Below, one piece after another: positions 19,887 to 26,445 of a stretch of DNA of 59,402 nucleotides. Both the position numbers and the translations under genes were made by a program. The number at the start of each line of letters is the position of its first letter. Position 1 is the stretch's first letter. Under the pieces are notes generated by a model. That model was not told the DNA's origin and did not search any database. It worked only from the letters and a program-made list of their open reading frames with translations. Origin of the DNA: Actinomycetota bacterium (GTDB taxonomy: Bacteria; Actinomycetota; Acidimicrobiia; Acidimicrobiales; Ilumatobacteraceae); the NCBI GenBank assembly GCA_016870935.1, contig VGAB01000003.1, forward strand, positions 1 to 59,402, given 5' to 3'.

Positions 19887-20300
19887 CTAGAATCTCATGC
19901 CGTACGAATAGCCGTGATTGTTCGTTCGCATGTGGGTGTCTCCGGTTGCGGGTGCGGCTCCGACCTTGCCCAGAATTATCACGCCCGTCGGGCAACGGTC
20001 GACGCAAAGCGCGCATCGAGTGCACACGTCGTCGTCGATGATGAACACGACTTGATCTGAAGGGTCAGCACCCGGAAGTTCGGTGCCGCTCGACTCGCTG
20101 ATCGCTTCGAGGTTGACCATGTGAATGCACTTCCACGGGCAGATATCGACGCAGCCTTCGCACATGATGCACTCGGATTGATCGATATGGATGAACTGTT
20201 TCGGTTTTACCGCCTTGTTCAAATACTCGGCATCCACCTCGACGAGTTGGTAATCGTCGGTGAACGGCATCATCGGCGGATTTGCGTCGGTCTTCGCCAT
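19887..20300 (-). CDS. 2x[4Fe-4S] ferredoxin encoded in the bc operon
   Basis: A 137-residue soluble ferredoxin. Two complete cluster motifs are visible: Cys44/47/50/54 in CIMCEGCVDICP and Cys93/96/99/103 in CTRCALCVDRCP, separated by a ~30-residue acidic insert. There is no signal or membrane helix, so it is cytosolic. It lies 4 bases after the 3-TM gene and 13 before cytochrome b. Its place suggests electron exchange with the cytosolic face of the bc complex, or delivery of electrons to the divergent geranylgeranyl reductase. Both are inferences. Confidence 0.92.
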   Translation of the reverse strand: MAKTDANPPMMPFTDDYQLVEVDAEYLNKAVKPKQFIHIDQSECIMCEGCVDICPWKCIHMVNLEAISESSGTELPGADPSDQVVFIIDDDVCTRCALCVDRCPTGVIILGKVGAAPATGDTHMRTNNHGYSYGMRF

Positions 20301-20303
20301 GGC

Positions 20304-20780
20304 TCAGCTCTTCTTCACCAATGGACGACCGTAACTTGACGCCACAACTTCTTTGGTGACGACCACATCGCGTTTCTGCCACCACGCGAACAGATAGATC
20401 ATCAGACCGATGTAAAAGAAATGTATGCCGACGACAACTATGTCGCGGATCGCCTCGTAGCTGATCGTTATCGGGAAGCTTCCACCAACGGTGTCAGATT
20501 TGAGGATGTCGAAAGGCCCGTAGACGAGTTTGTCTTTTCGCCAGCCAAGTTCTTTGTCTGCATGGTCGATGAATTGATGCGGAACAACCCCGAAGGCCAG
20601 AAACAGGACCAAGAAAATGTAGGCGGAGGCGATCATCGCCTCACCCCAAGTCGCCTTCCTGTCGAATTTGCGACGCTTGCCGACCGGTATCACGACCAGA
20701 CTCATTGCCGTGGTCAAAACGAGCGAGAACAAGAAAGCCTGATTGACACCTGGCCATCTGAGAATGTCTATCGCGAGCAT
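20304..20780 (-). CDS. 3-TM membrane protein, first gene of the bc/complex I operon
   Basis: A 158-residue protein with three predicted helices (about 13-33, 47-67 and 110-133). The conserved-looking segment GVVPHQFIDHADKELGWR (64-81), rich in His and acidic residues, follows the second helix. I cannot assign a known family. It carries no heme c or cluster motif. It heads the operon, 3 bases before the ferredoxin, which suggests an accessory or membrane-anchor subunit for the ferredoxin or the cytochrome complex (inference). Confidence 0.8.
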   Translation of the reverse strand: MLAIDILRWPGVNQAFLFSLVLTTAMSLVVIPVGKRRKFDRKATWGEAMIASAYIFLVLFLAFGVVPHQFIDHADKELGWRKDKLVYGPFDILKSDTVGGSFPITISYEAIRDIVVVGIHFFYIGLMIYLFAWWQKRDVVVTKEVVASSYGRPLVKKS

Positions 20781-21025
20781 TATTTGAGGGCTTGCCTTTC
20801 CTCGAAAACTGTTTTTAGCCTAGTCGGGCAGCCAATAACGAGGGCATTCGCGACTGACTTCAACATGACTCGTTGGTCACATTCGCGCGCTAAAACACAA
20901 CCATCGTTAACTGTGTTGTTCTGCGAAATTGGTTGTGCGCTCGTGAACTTAAAGTTCTGGGGCTGGTTGCGTCTAACCTATTTAGCGCCAGATTTAAAGC
21001 CATCTTTATCTGATCAAGGAGAATT
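20781..21025. promoter_or_regulatory. Divergent promoter region of the bc/complex I operon and the cytochrome c gene
   Basis: At 245 bases this is the largest non-coding stretch of the window, and it must hold the promoters of both divergent units. It contains a perfect 13-base inverted repeat GAACTTAAAGTTC (20945-20957) and a wider pair CACAACC (20896-20902) / GGTTGTG (20931-20937). A good ribosome binding site AAGGAG (21016-21021) precedes the GTG of the cytochrome c gene. I could not place -35/-10 boxes with confidence. No reading frame of interest is present. Confidence 0.6.
20945..20957. promoter_or_regulatory. Perfect inverted repeat, candidate operator
   Basis: GAACTT-A-AAGTTC is a perfect 6+1+6 palindrome 69 bases upstream of the cytochrome c start and about 165 upstream of the operon start. 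It resembles a regulator binding site. It does not fit the Rex consensus (spacing between half-sites is wrong), and I do not recognise the regulator. Confidence 0.4.
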
Positions 21026-21856
21026 GTGGCAGGCATACCAGAGCACCTACTGAAGCGAGCACAAGAAGCTCGCAACAAACTCGCTGGCAACCCCTCGCCC
21101 TCAGACTCATCTGCGGGCGATTCGAATCTCCCCGCCAAATCAGAAACGAAAAGTGCGCCCGCGGCGCAAATTCTTCAGGCTGCCAGCGCACCGCCCCCGC
21201 CGCCACCAGACCCGAGTTACGTCGTTGCCGCCAATTCGCGAAAAAAAATTCCGTTCTGGGCGATGGCGACCTTGAGCCTGTTGCCGTTCTGGGCTTTGCT
21301 CTACGCGCTGTCGATCAAACCACAAGAAAAAACCGTCGAGGGGCCGCTCGCGGTAGGTGCCGGCGTTTACGGCTCATGCGCCGGGTGCCATGGTGCCAAC
21401 GGGTCGGGCGGAGCAGGGCGTGCGCTGTACCAGGGCGAGGTGCTGAAAACTTTCCCGAAAATTGAAGACATGTTGAATTTCGTCTACACCGGCTCGCAAC
21501 CGTTTATCTCCGCCAACATTCAAACTTACGGCGATCCAAATCGCGAAGGTGGTGCCCACGCCCCACTTTCATACAACGGCAACCCGATGCCACAGCAGGG
21601 TGAAAAATACGGCGGGGGTTTGACCGACGCCGAGATTCTCGGTGTGGTTTGCCACGAGCGATATGTCATCGGCGGCGCTGATCCGCAGAGCGAAGAATGG
21701 AAGGACGAATACGAGACATGGTGTTCGCCCGAATCAGAAATATTTTTGGGGCTCGAGGGCGGCGCGGTCAACTATGACAACCTCGCCGAAACTTTTGCGG
21801 CTCTTCCCAAACCACCGGCGCGGGTCGGCACCGAGCCACGGGCGTCGGGAAAATAA
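21026..21856 (+). CDS. Membrane-anchored monoheme cytochrome c sharing its N-terminus with the bc subunit IV
   Basis: A 276-residue protein with GTG start and ribosome binding site AAGGAG five bases upstream. Order: MAGIPEHLLKRAQEAR (1-16), a Ser/Ala/Pro-rich linker to ~70 including a run of prolines, one helix (about 77-95), then an extracytoplasmic domain with heme site CAGCH (118-122). A later VVCHERYV has Cys-His but no CxxCH. The protein is an electron carrier or extra subunit of the bc complex. The first 16 residues are identical to those of the subunit IV-like protein, although 11 of the 16 codons differ synonymously. Confidence 0.88.
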   Translation: MAGIPEHLLKRAQEARNKLAGNPSPSDSSAGDSNLPAKSETKSAPAAQILQAASAPPPPPPDPSYVVAANSRKKIPFWAMATLSLLPFWALLYALSIKPQEKTVEGPLAVGAGVYGSCAGCHGANGSGGAGRALYQGEVLKTFPKIEDMLNFVYTGSQPFISANIQTYGDPNREGGAHAPLSYNGNPMPQQGEKYGGGLTDAEILGVVCHERYVIGGADPQSEEWKDEYETWCSPESEIFLGLEGGAVNYDNLAETFAALPKPPARVGTEPRASGK

Positions 21857-21904
21857 ATAGAAACTGAGATCAAACCCCTCGATCTCACAAGCGAAGTAAC
21901 AAAA

Positions 21905-23149
21905 ATACTTCGCACGGAAGTTCTCGTCATCGGTGGTGGTCCCGCCGGATCAGCCGCCGGTTATTGGTTGGCCAAACTCGGGCACGACGTGACTATCGTC
22001 GAGCGCAAGAGCTTTCCGCGTGAGAAAACTTGCGGCGACGGTCTCACGCCTCGGGCCGTTAAACAACTTGGCGACATGGGGCTGACCGAACAACTCTCGA
22101 GGTTCCACCGCTACGAGGGACTCCGCGCAACCGCCCACGGCAAAGCCCTCGAACTGCAGTGGCCCACCCACCCGATTTATCCGCGATACGGGTATGTCGT
22201 GCGTCGTCGCGAACTCGACATGATGGTGGCTCGCAACGCGCAAACCGCCGGGGCGAAACTTTTCGAAGAACACGAGGCTGTCGCGCCAATCTTCGAGAAG
22301 GGTTGCGTGCGCGGGGCGATGGTCACGAACAAGCGCGACAACTCGACCGTGGCGATCAACGCCGACTATGTGATCGTCGCCGATGGCGCCAACTCGCGCT
22401 TCGGTCGAAGCATGGGCACGGCGCGCGAGCGCTCATGGCCATACGGCACCGCAATCCGCACCTATTGGCAGAGCCCCCGCCACCAAGAACCATGGATCGA
22501 GTCGGCGCTTGATGTCAAGGATCGTGACGGAAACTCGATGCCCGGCTACGGATGGATATTTCCCGTGGGTGACGGCACGATCAACATCGGTGTCGGTCTT
22601 TTGTCGACATTCAAAAATTTCAAGGAAGTCAACACCTCGCACATTCTCGATTCATACGCCCACATGGTGGCCGACCGCTGGGAGATCGACCCGAGCAAAC
22701 CCGAATGCAAAGCCACCAGCGGAAAAATTCCGATGGGCGGTTCGGTCGGGCCGAAACTCGGGCCGACACACATCGTCATCGGCGACGCGGCGGGAAGCGT
22801 CAATCCGTTCAACGGCGAAGGCATCGACTACGCCTACGAAACCGCTCGCTTCGCGGCCGAGGTGATGCACGATGCGTTGGCTTCGGGTGATGCGATGGCG
22901 CTCAAGCGATACGAAAAAATGATCGAGGACGAATACGGTCAATACTTCAAAGTCGCGCGGCTGTTCGCGCGAATCATCGGCAAACCCGCACTGATGCGCG
23001 AACTCTCGAGGGTCGGAATTCAAAGTCGCACCTTGATGGAGTGGGTTTTGCGAATCATGGCCAACTTGCTGCGACCCGACGAGATCGGGCCGGCCGAAGC
23101 CGCATATAAAGCGGCCGCAACAATCGTTCGGGCTTTTCCGAACGCCTGA
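21905..23149 (+). CDS. Geranylgeranyl reductase family flavoprotein (probable menaquinone side-chain reductase)
   Basis: An FAD-dependent reductase of isoprenoid double bonds. The dinucleotide fold VLVIGGGPAGSAAGYWLAK is at the N-terminus, followed by the family markers FPREKTCGDGLTPRA, YGWIFPVGDG and VIGDAAGSVNPFNGEGI. Next to a menaquinol-type bc complex, a MenJ-like role in saturating menaquinone is the best guess; related enzymes use reduced ferredoxin. The start is a problem: no ATG, GTG or TTG precedes the FAD motif after the cytochrome c stop. I give ATA at 21905 (414 residues); TTG at 21968 would lose the FAD site. The frame is the same as that of the cytochrome c gene. Confidence 0.88.
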   Translation: MLRTEVLVIGGGPAGSAAGYWLAKLGHDVTIVERKSFPREKTCGDGLTPRAVKQLGDMGLTEQLSRFHRYEGLRATAHGKALELQWPTHPIYPRYGYVVRRRELDMMVARNAQTAGAKLFEEHEAVAPIFEKGCVRGAMVTNKRDNSTVAINADYVIVADGANSRFGRSMGTARERSWPYGTAIRTYWQSPRHQEPWIESALDVKDRDGNSMPGYGWIFPVGDGTINIGVGLLSTFKNFKEVNTSHILDSYAHMVADRWEIDPSKPECKATSGKIPMGGSVGPKLGPTHIVIGDAAGSVNPFNGEGIDYAYETARFAAEVMHDALASGDAMALKRYEKMIEDEYGQYFKVARLFARIIGKPALMRELSRVGIQSRTLMEWVLRIMANLLRPDEIGPAEAAYKAAATIVRAFPNA

Positions 23150-23152
23150 CTT

Positions 23153-23767
23153 TCAGCCCGTACAGACCACCTCGTCGACCTGGTCGGTGATCAGGTTCAA
23201 CTTGCTCATGCTTTTGTCGGAGCCGTAGGTGTTGATGAAATCGCGAAGCGTTCCCGACTCTTCTCCGCACGACTTTTTCACGCCGTTGGCGAGCGGCACC
23301 ACCCAACCGTTTGCCAAAACCCCGCGACTTCCCGAGTCAAGCATGTCTACAAGACCCGCGATTTCGAGCACTCGATCGGGTTTTTCGCCGTTCGCCTCAG
23401 TCATTGCGAACCACATCACCGAGTCACCGAACAGGTTGGCCAGAAAAATACACGACCTTCGGATGCTCGGGTCGGGGCAAGTGTTCTCGCCTGGCGTATC
23501 GGAGGCGACCAAAATTATTCGACCGTCGTCGAGGGATGCCGATGCTTCGCCGATCGTTTTGCCGTCTTGCAGGCGCCAGTTTTCAGAAGACGAAAATCCG
23601 ACGATCACCGCTGTCGTCTCGATATTTTTTTCGACTTCGGTCGCTGCCGCAGCCTGACTGCCGCCCCGTCCGAAACAATCGTCGCAAGTGGCCAGGACAA
23701 GCAGCAAAGTCGCGATGGCGAGCGCCCCGAGGGCCGCCCACAAACGCAAATTAGCCAACTGGCGCAT
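23153..23767 (-). CDS. Exported or membrane-anchored protein of unknown function, coupled to rex
   Basis: A 204-residue protein with one N-terminal hydrophobic segment (about 9-27), then CDDC (28-31) and an extracytoplasmic domain of ~170 residues containing four more cysteines. LATC at 25-28 is only a poor lipobox. I recognise no family. It overlaps the 3' end of rex by 17 bases, so the two are probably co-transcribed and translationally coupled. It converges on the geranylgeranyl reductase gene with a 3-base gap. Confidence 0.7.
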   Translation of the reverse strand: MRQLANLRLWAALGALAIATLLLVLATCDDCFGRGGSQAAAATEVEKNIETTAVIVGFSSSENWRLQDGKTIGEASASLDDGRIILVASDTPGENTCPDPSIRRSCIFLANLFGDSVMWFAMTEANGEKPDRVLEIAGLVDMLDSGSRGVLANGWVVPLANGVKKSCGEESGTLRDFINTYGSDKSMSKLNLITDQVDEVVCTG

Positions 23768-24410
23768 GTTGCTCAGATCTCATCTGTTCGTAATAACTGA
23801 GAATCTGAAGTTCAACACCAAGATCTACATTTCTCACCGAAACACTGCTCGGGGTCGCCAAGACAATCGGCGCAAAATTCAAAATCGAGGTGATTCCGGC
23901 GTCGACGAGCGCGTCGGCGGCCGCCTGGGCCGAAGTCGTCGAAGTTGTGATTGCGCCAATTGTGACATCGAATTCACTGACGACTTTTTGCAAATTGCGC
24001 ACGTCGAATACCGTGAGTTGGCCGACTGCCTGACCAATCTTTTTTGGGTCGTTGTCGCAAATGCCGACGACCGGAAAACCACGCGGGGTGAACCCGCCGA
24101 ATTTTGCGAGAGCGCAACCCAGGTTGCCCGCGCCGACGACGACGACGTTCCATTCACGCATCAGACCAAGTTCGCGTTTGATTTGATGAATCAAATAAGT
24201 GACCTCGTAGCCGACACCCCTGGTTCCGTAACTTCCCAAATATGAAAGATCTTTTCTGACCTTTGCGGCGTTCACGCCCGCCAAAGCGGCGAGTTCGTCG
24301 CTGGAGAATCTCGAAACTTTTGTCGCCAAGAGATTGTTCAGAATCTGCAGGTACACCGGAAGTCGAGCAACCGCCGCGTCTGGAATTCTGCGTCGTTGAA
24401 GTTGGGTCAT
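23751..24410 (-). CDS. rex: Redox-sensing transcriptional repressor Rex
   Basis: A 219-residue NADH/NAD+ sensor that represses respiratory and fermentative genes when NADH is low. An N-terminal winged helix (SSDELAALAGVNAAKVRKDL, then SYLGSYGTRGVGY) precedes a Rossmann domain with GAGNLG (93-98) and VGICDNDP. The start chosen is ATG at 24410. A close match to the Rex operator lies 18 bases upstream, arguing for autoregulation. The adjacent respiratory operons are natural targets, though I see no clear Rex site at 20781-21025. Confidence 0.95.
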   Translation of the reverse strand: MTQLQRRRIPDAAVARLPVYLQILNNLLATKVSRFSSDELAALAGVNAAKVRKDLSYLGSYGTRGVGYEVTYLIHQIKRELGLMREWNVVVVGAGNLGCALAKFGGFTPRGFPVVGICDNDPKKIGQAVGQLTVFDVRNLQKVVSEFDVTIGAITTSTTSAQAAADALVDAGITSILNFAPIVLATPSSVSVRNVDLGVELQILSYYEQMRSEQHAPVG

Positions 24411-24427
24411 GGGATCACGATATGCCC

Positions 24428-24445
24428 TAGTGCAGAATTTCACAA
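24428..24445. promoter_or_regulatory. Candidate Rex operator (rex autoregulation)
   Basis: TAGTGCAGAATTTCACAA. Against the established Rex consensus TTGTGAA-N4-TTCACAA, 12 of the 14 defined positions match, with one half-site (TTCACAA) perfect. It lies immediately upstream of rex and between rex and the divergent membrane-protein gene at 24487, so it could control both. Confidence 0.65.
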
Positions 24446-24486
24446 ACTCGCGAGCCGAGAGATAACTTGCTCAATGCCTGCGATTT

Positions 24487-25281
24487 TTGGCACGCCGTTA
24501 TCGTGCGGTGGTGCTCATTTCTCAGGTATTCGGCGCAGCCAACGACCTCAACTCGGCTCTAGCCGCGGGGGCGACGCTGTTCGCGTGCGCATTCGCCTTG
24601 AGCACTTTTGATCGTTGGCATCGACGCGGTCAACCGCAGGAACTGGCCTGGACTGTGGCCATGATTCTCTTTGCCGTCGGGTCGGCGGCACTCTGGTGGG
24701 CCGAATCAACAACCTGGTCAATGCCCGCATTTCGAATTTTCTTTCTAGCCGGCGCGGTTTTAAATGTCGCCTGGCTTGCCCTCGGCACGGTCTATCTGTT
24801 GACGAATCCGAGAATTGCCGATCGGCTCCGCGAATTGTTGGTCGTGTTGAGCGCTTTCAGCGTCGGCGTGATCTGGGTCGCGCCGACAAGGCGATCGATA
24901 CAACCAGGCGAGTTCCCGGCTGCTCGCGAGTTGTTCGGCGTCTTGCCGCGCGTGATGGCGGCGATCGGTTCGGGTATTCCTGCGTTGGTGATCATCATTG
25001 GTGCGCTTTGGTCGACATGGCGCGTAGTCAGGGCGAAGTCACCTAGTTTCATGACACCAAGCCCCCGCATTGTCTATTCGCCGCGCCGCCTCGCGATCGG
25101 CAATGTCTTGATCGCGGCCGGCACCCTGGTTTTGTCGGCCAGCGGATCGTTGGGCGGGAGACTGGGCAAAGATCGCGCGTTCGCCGTCACGCTTTTGACC
25201 GGCCTCGTGATTCTGTTTCTCGGATTTCTGGTCGCGAGCAATTCGACCCGCGGTCAAAGACGATTATCGCCCGACGATTGA
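24487..25281 (+). CDS. Polytopic membrane protein of unknown function
   Basis: A protein of up to 264 residues with about seven hydrophobic helices, including LAWTVAMILFAVGSAALWWA, FFLAGAVLNVAWLALGTVYL and VLIAAGTLVLSASGSLGG. No catalytic motif is visible. The start is uncertain: TTG at 24487 or GTG at 24508/24511. It is divergent from rex across the candidate Rex operator. Its last bases overlap a small convergent frame. Confidence 0.7.
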   Translation: MARRYRAVVLISQVFGAANDLNSALAAGATLFACAFALSTFDRWHRRGQPQELAWTVAMILFAVGSAALWWAESTTWSMPAFRIFFLAGAVLNVAWLALGTVYLLTNPRIADRLRELLVVLSAFSVGVIWVAPTRRSIQPGEFPAARELFGVLPRVMAAIGSGIPALVIIIGALWSTWRVVRAKSPSFMTPSPRIVYSPRRLAIGNVLIAAGTLVLSASGSLGGRLGKDRAFAVTLLTGLVILFLGFLVASNSTRGQRRLSPDD

Positions 25282-25374
25282 AACGATCCCGGCCAAAAAA
25301 ATGACGGCCAACAACAGAGCGATCGTCAAAGTGGTGGCCGGACGCACAGGCGAAACTTTAACCTGATCGACCAA
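25264..25374 (-). CDS. Possible small single-helix membrane protein (36 residues)
   Basis: From a TTG that overlaps the end of the SAM hydrolase gene by 17 bases, this frame encodes a hydrophilic N-terminus (VDQVKVSPVRP) and one strong hydrophobic helix (TTLTIALLLAVIFLAGIVSIV). Its position as the next frame on the same strand, and the coherent one-helix layout, support it. Its size and TTG start make it uncertain. Function unknown. Confidence 0.4.
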   Translation of the reverse strand: MVDQVKVSPVRPATTLTIALLLAVIFLAGIVSIVGR

Positions 25375-26251
25375 TCCGCACCGAAGTCGTAACAGATTGA
25401 ACCTTGCCGTCGGGTTCGACGCGCGACAAAACCACCAAGTCGCCCGAGCCAACCGACAACTCGGCGGCGGCCGAACCACGGGCGACACAAATCGAGAGCA
25501 TTCCGTATGAATCGACCACCAGTCCGAGCCCGCTGCCGATCGCGTCATAACTTTTGACGATCTTCAATGAACGCACCACTCTTTCGTTGCCTGGTTTGGC
25601 AAGGTTGACCGCCGAGCCGATTTCGACCCGCAAAACTTCGCCCATCGTGGTCACCTCATCGGGGCCGATATTCAACTGACAATTACCGAATCGATCCACC
25701 CAGGTGATCTCGCCGTGCAGCGCCCCGTTCTCTTCGCGAGGCAAGGGCACCACACCAGGCAACAACAAGGCGGGATCAATCGGTTCGCCGAGTTGGCTCA
25801 AATCGACGCCGTTGCAAAGATGCGCCGCGACGGGGGCAAAAATATCACGACCCGCGAAAGTCTCCCCAGGTCTCGCCAGGTGATATTCGCTGTTGGTCAA
25901 ACAGACCGCGCGTTCGGCGCCACCGGCGAGCGCGATCGCCATCGCCAGCAACCCGTTGTCGGGGCCGACGAACACACCCTTGCCTCCGGCAACCTCGATC
26001 GCCACCGCACGACGAGATGAACCCACGCCCGGGTCGACAACCGCGAGCACGATTCCTCCGCCGACATATGACACGCACCTGGCCAACGAGAGAGAACCCC
26101 CACGAATGTCGAACGGTTCGATCTCGTGATTCAGATCGACGACTCGCACATGCGGCGCGATGTCGTGGATAACGCTCTTGACCACGCCGACGAATTCATC
26201 GCGCGTTCCGTAATCGGAAAGGAACGAGATTGTCGAAAATTTTTCCGCCAT
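25358..26251 (-). CDS. SAM hydrolase / SAM hydroxide adenosyltransferase (DUF62 family)
   Basis: A 297-residue protein of the family related to fluorinase and chlorinase. Characterised bacterial and archaeal members hydrolyse S-adenosylmethionine to adenosine and methionine. Family motifs are ISFLSDYGTRDEFVGVVK, VVDPGVGSSRR, GPDNGLL and the C-terminal domain's DRFGNCQLNI. It is cytosolic. The 194-base leader between proC and this gene folds into a compact structure ending in a terminator-like hairpin ~25 bases before the ATG, so attenuation control is likely. Confidence 0.9.
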   Translation of the reverse strand: MAEKFSTISFLSDYGTRDEFVGVVKSVIHDIAPHVRVVDLNHEIEPFDIRGGSLSLARCVSYVGGGIVLAVVDPGVGSSRRAVAIEVAGGKGVFVGPDNGLLAMAIALAGGAERAVCLTNSEYHLARPGETFAGRDIFAPVAAHLCNGVDLSQLGEPIDPALLLPGVVPLPREENGALHGEITWVDRFGNCQLNIGPDEVTTMGEVLRVEIGSAVNLAKPGNERVVRSLKIVKSYDAIGSGLGLVVDSYGMLSICVARGSAAAELSVGSGDLVVLSRVEPDGKVQSVTTSVRIGRSG

Positions 26252-26264
26252 GGCGAATTCACGC

Positions 26265-26312
26265 TACAGAAAAACGTAAGAGCCGGTGCCAACCCCCCGA
26301 AGGCACCGGCTC
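26265..26312 (-). terminator. Terminator-like hairpin before the SAM hydrolase gene
   Basis: An 11-base-pair perfect stem (GAGCCGGTGCC / GGCACCGGCTC) is followed on the minus strand by TTACGTTTTTC, giving a short U-tract. It sits ~25 bases upstream of the SAM hydrolase ATG and ~135 after proC. It may be the expression platform of the structured leader, or simply end the proC transcript. Confidence 0.55.
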
Positions 26313-26393
26313 AAACGGCGCAGCTCTTGCGAGCGCGACTCCCAGTTGGGGGGTTACCCCGCCCGGTGATCTTGCGACATTTCCGTTTCTTAC
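26276..26393 (-). ncRNA. Structured leader RNA / candidate riboswitch upstream of the SAM hydrolase gene
   Basis: Read on the minus strand, the ~118 bases form a three-way junction. P1 is GTAA/TTAC (26390-26393 with 26276-26279). P2 is AAACGG/CCGTTT (26383-26388 with 26313-26318). P3 is GAGCCGGTGCC/GGCACCGGCTC (26302-26312 with 26280-26290). Inside P2 is a GCTC-GCAA-GAGC hairpin with a GNRA loop, which favours this strand. GGGGGG+TT in the P3 loop (complement of 26291-26298) can pair with AACCCCCC (complement of 26348-26355), a possible pseudoknot or antiterminator. I could not match it to a known class. Confidence 0.6.
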
Positions 26394-26445
26394 TTTAGAC
26401 ATAAATCGGGGATATAAAACCCGACCGAGAAGAAAATTTCGAAAT

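Noticed and set aside
20945-20957. GAACTTAAAGTTC as a Rex site
   Set aside because: Rex half-sites TTGTGAA/TTCACAA need a 4-base centre. Here the outer TTGTG/CACAA bases are missing and the spacing is wrong.
21026-23149. Cytochrome c and geranylgeranyl reductase as one protein through readthrough of the TAA
   Set aside because: The heme domain is outside the membrane while the FAD enzyme must be cytosolic, and the cytochrome ends naturally at the stop. A rare start codon or sequence error is simpler.
26276-26393. 6C small RNA on the plus strand (a hairpin loop there has six C)
   Set aside because: Only one C6 loop is present, no second C-loop hairpin or U-tract follows on that strand, and the GNRA loop and terminator signal are on the minus strand.
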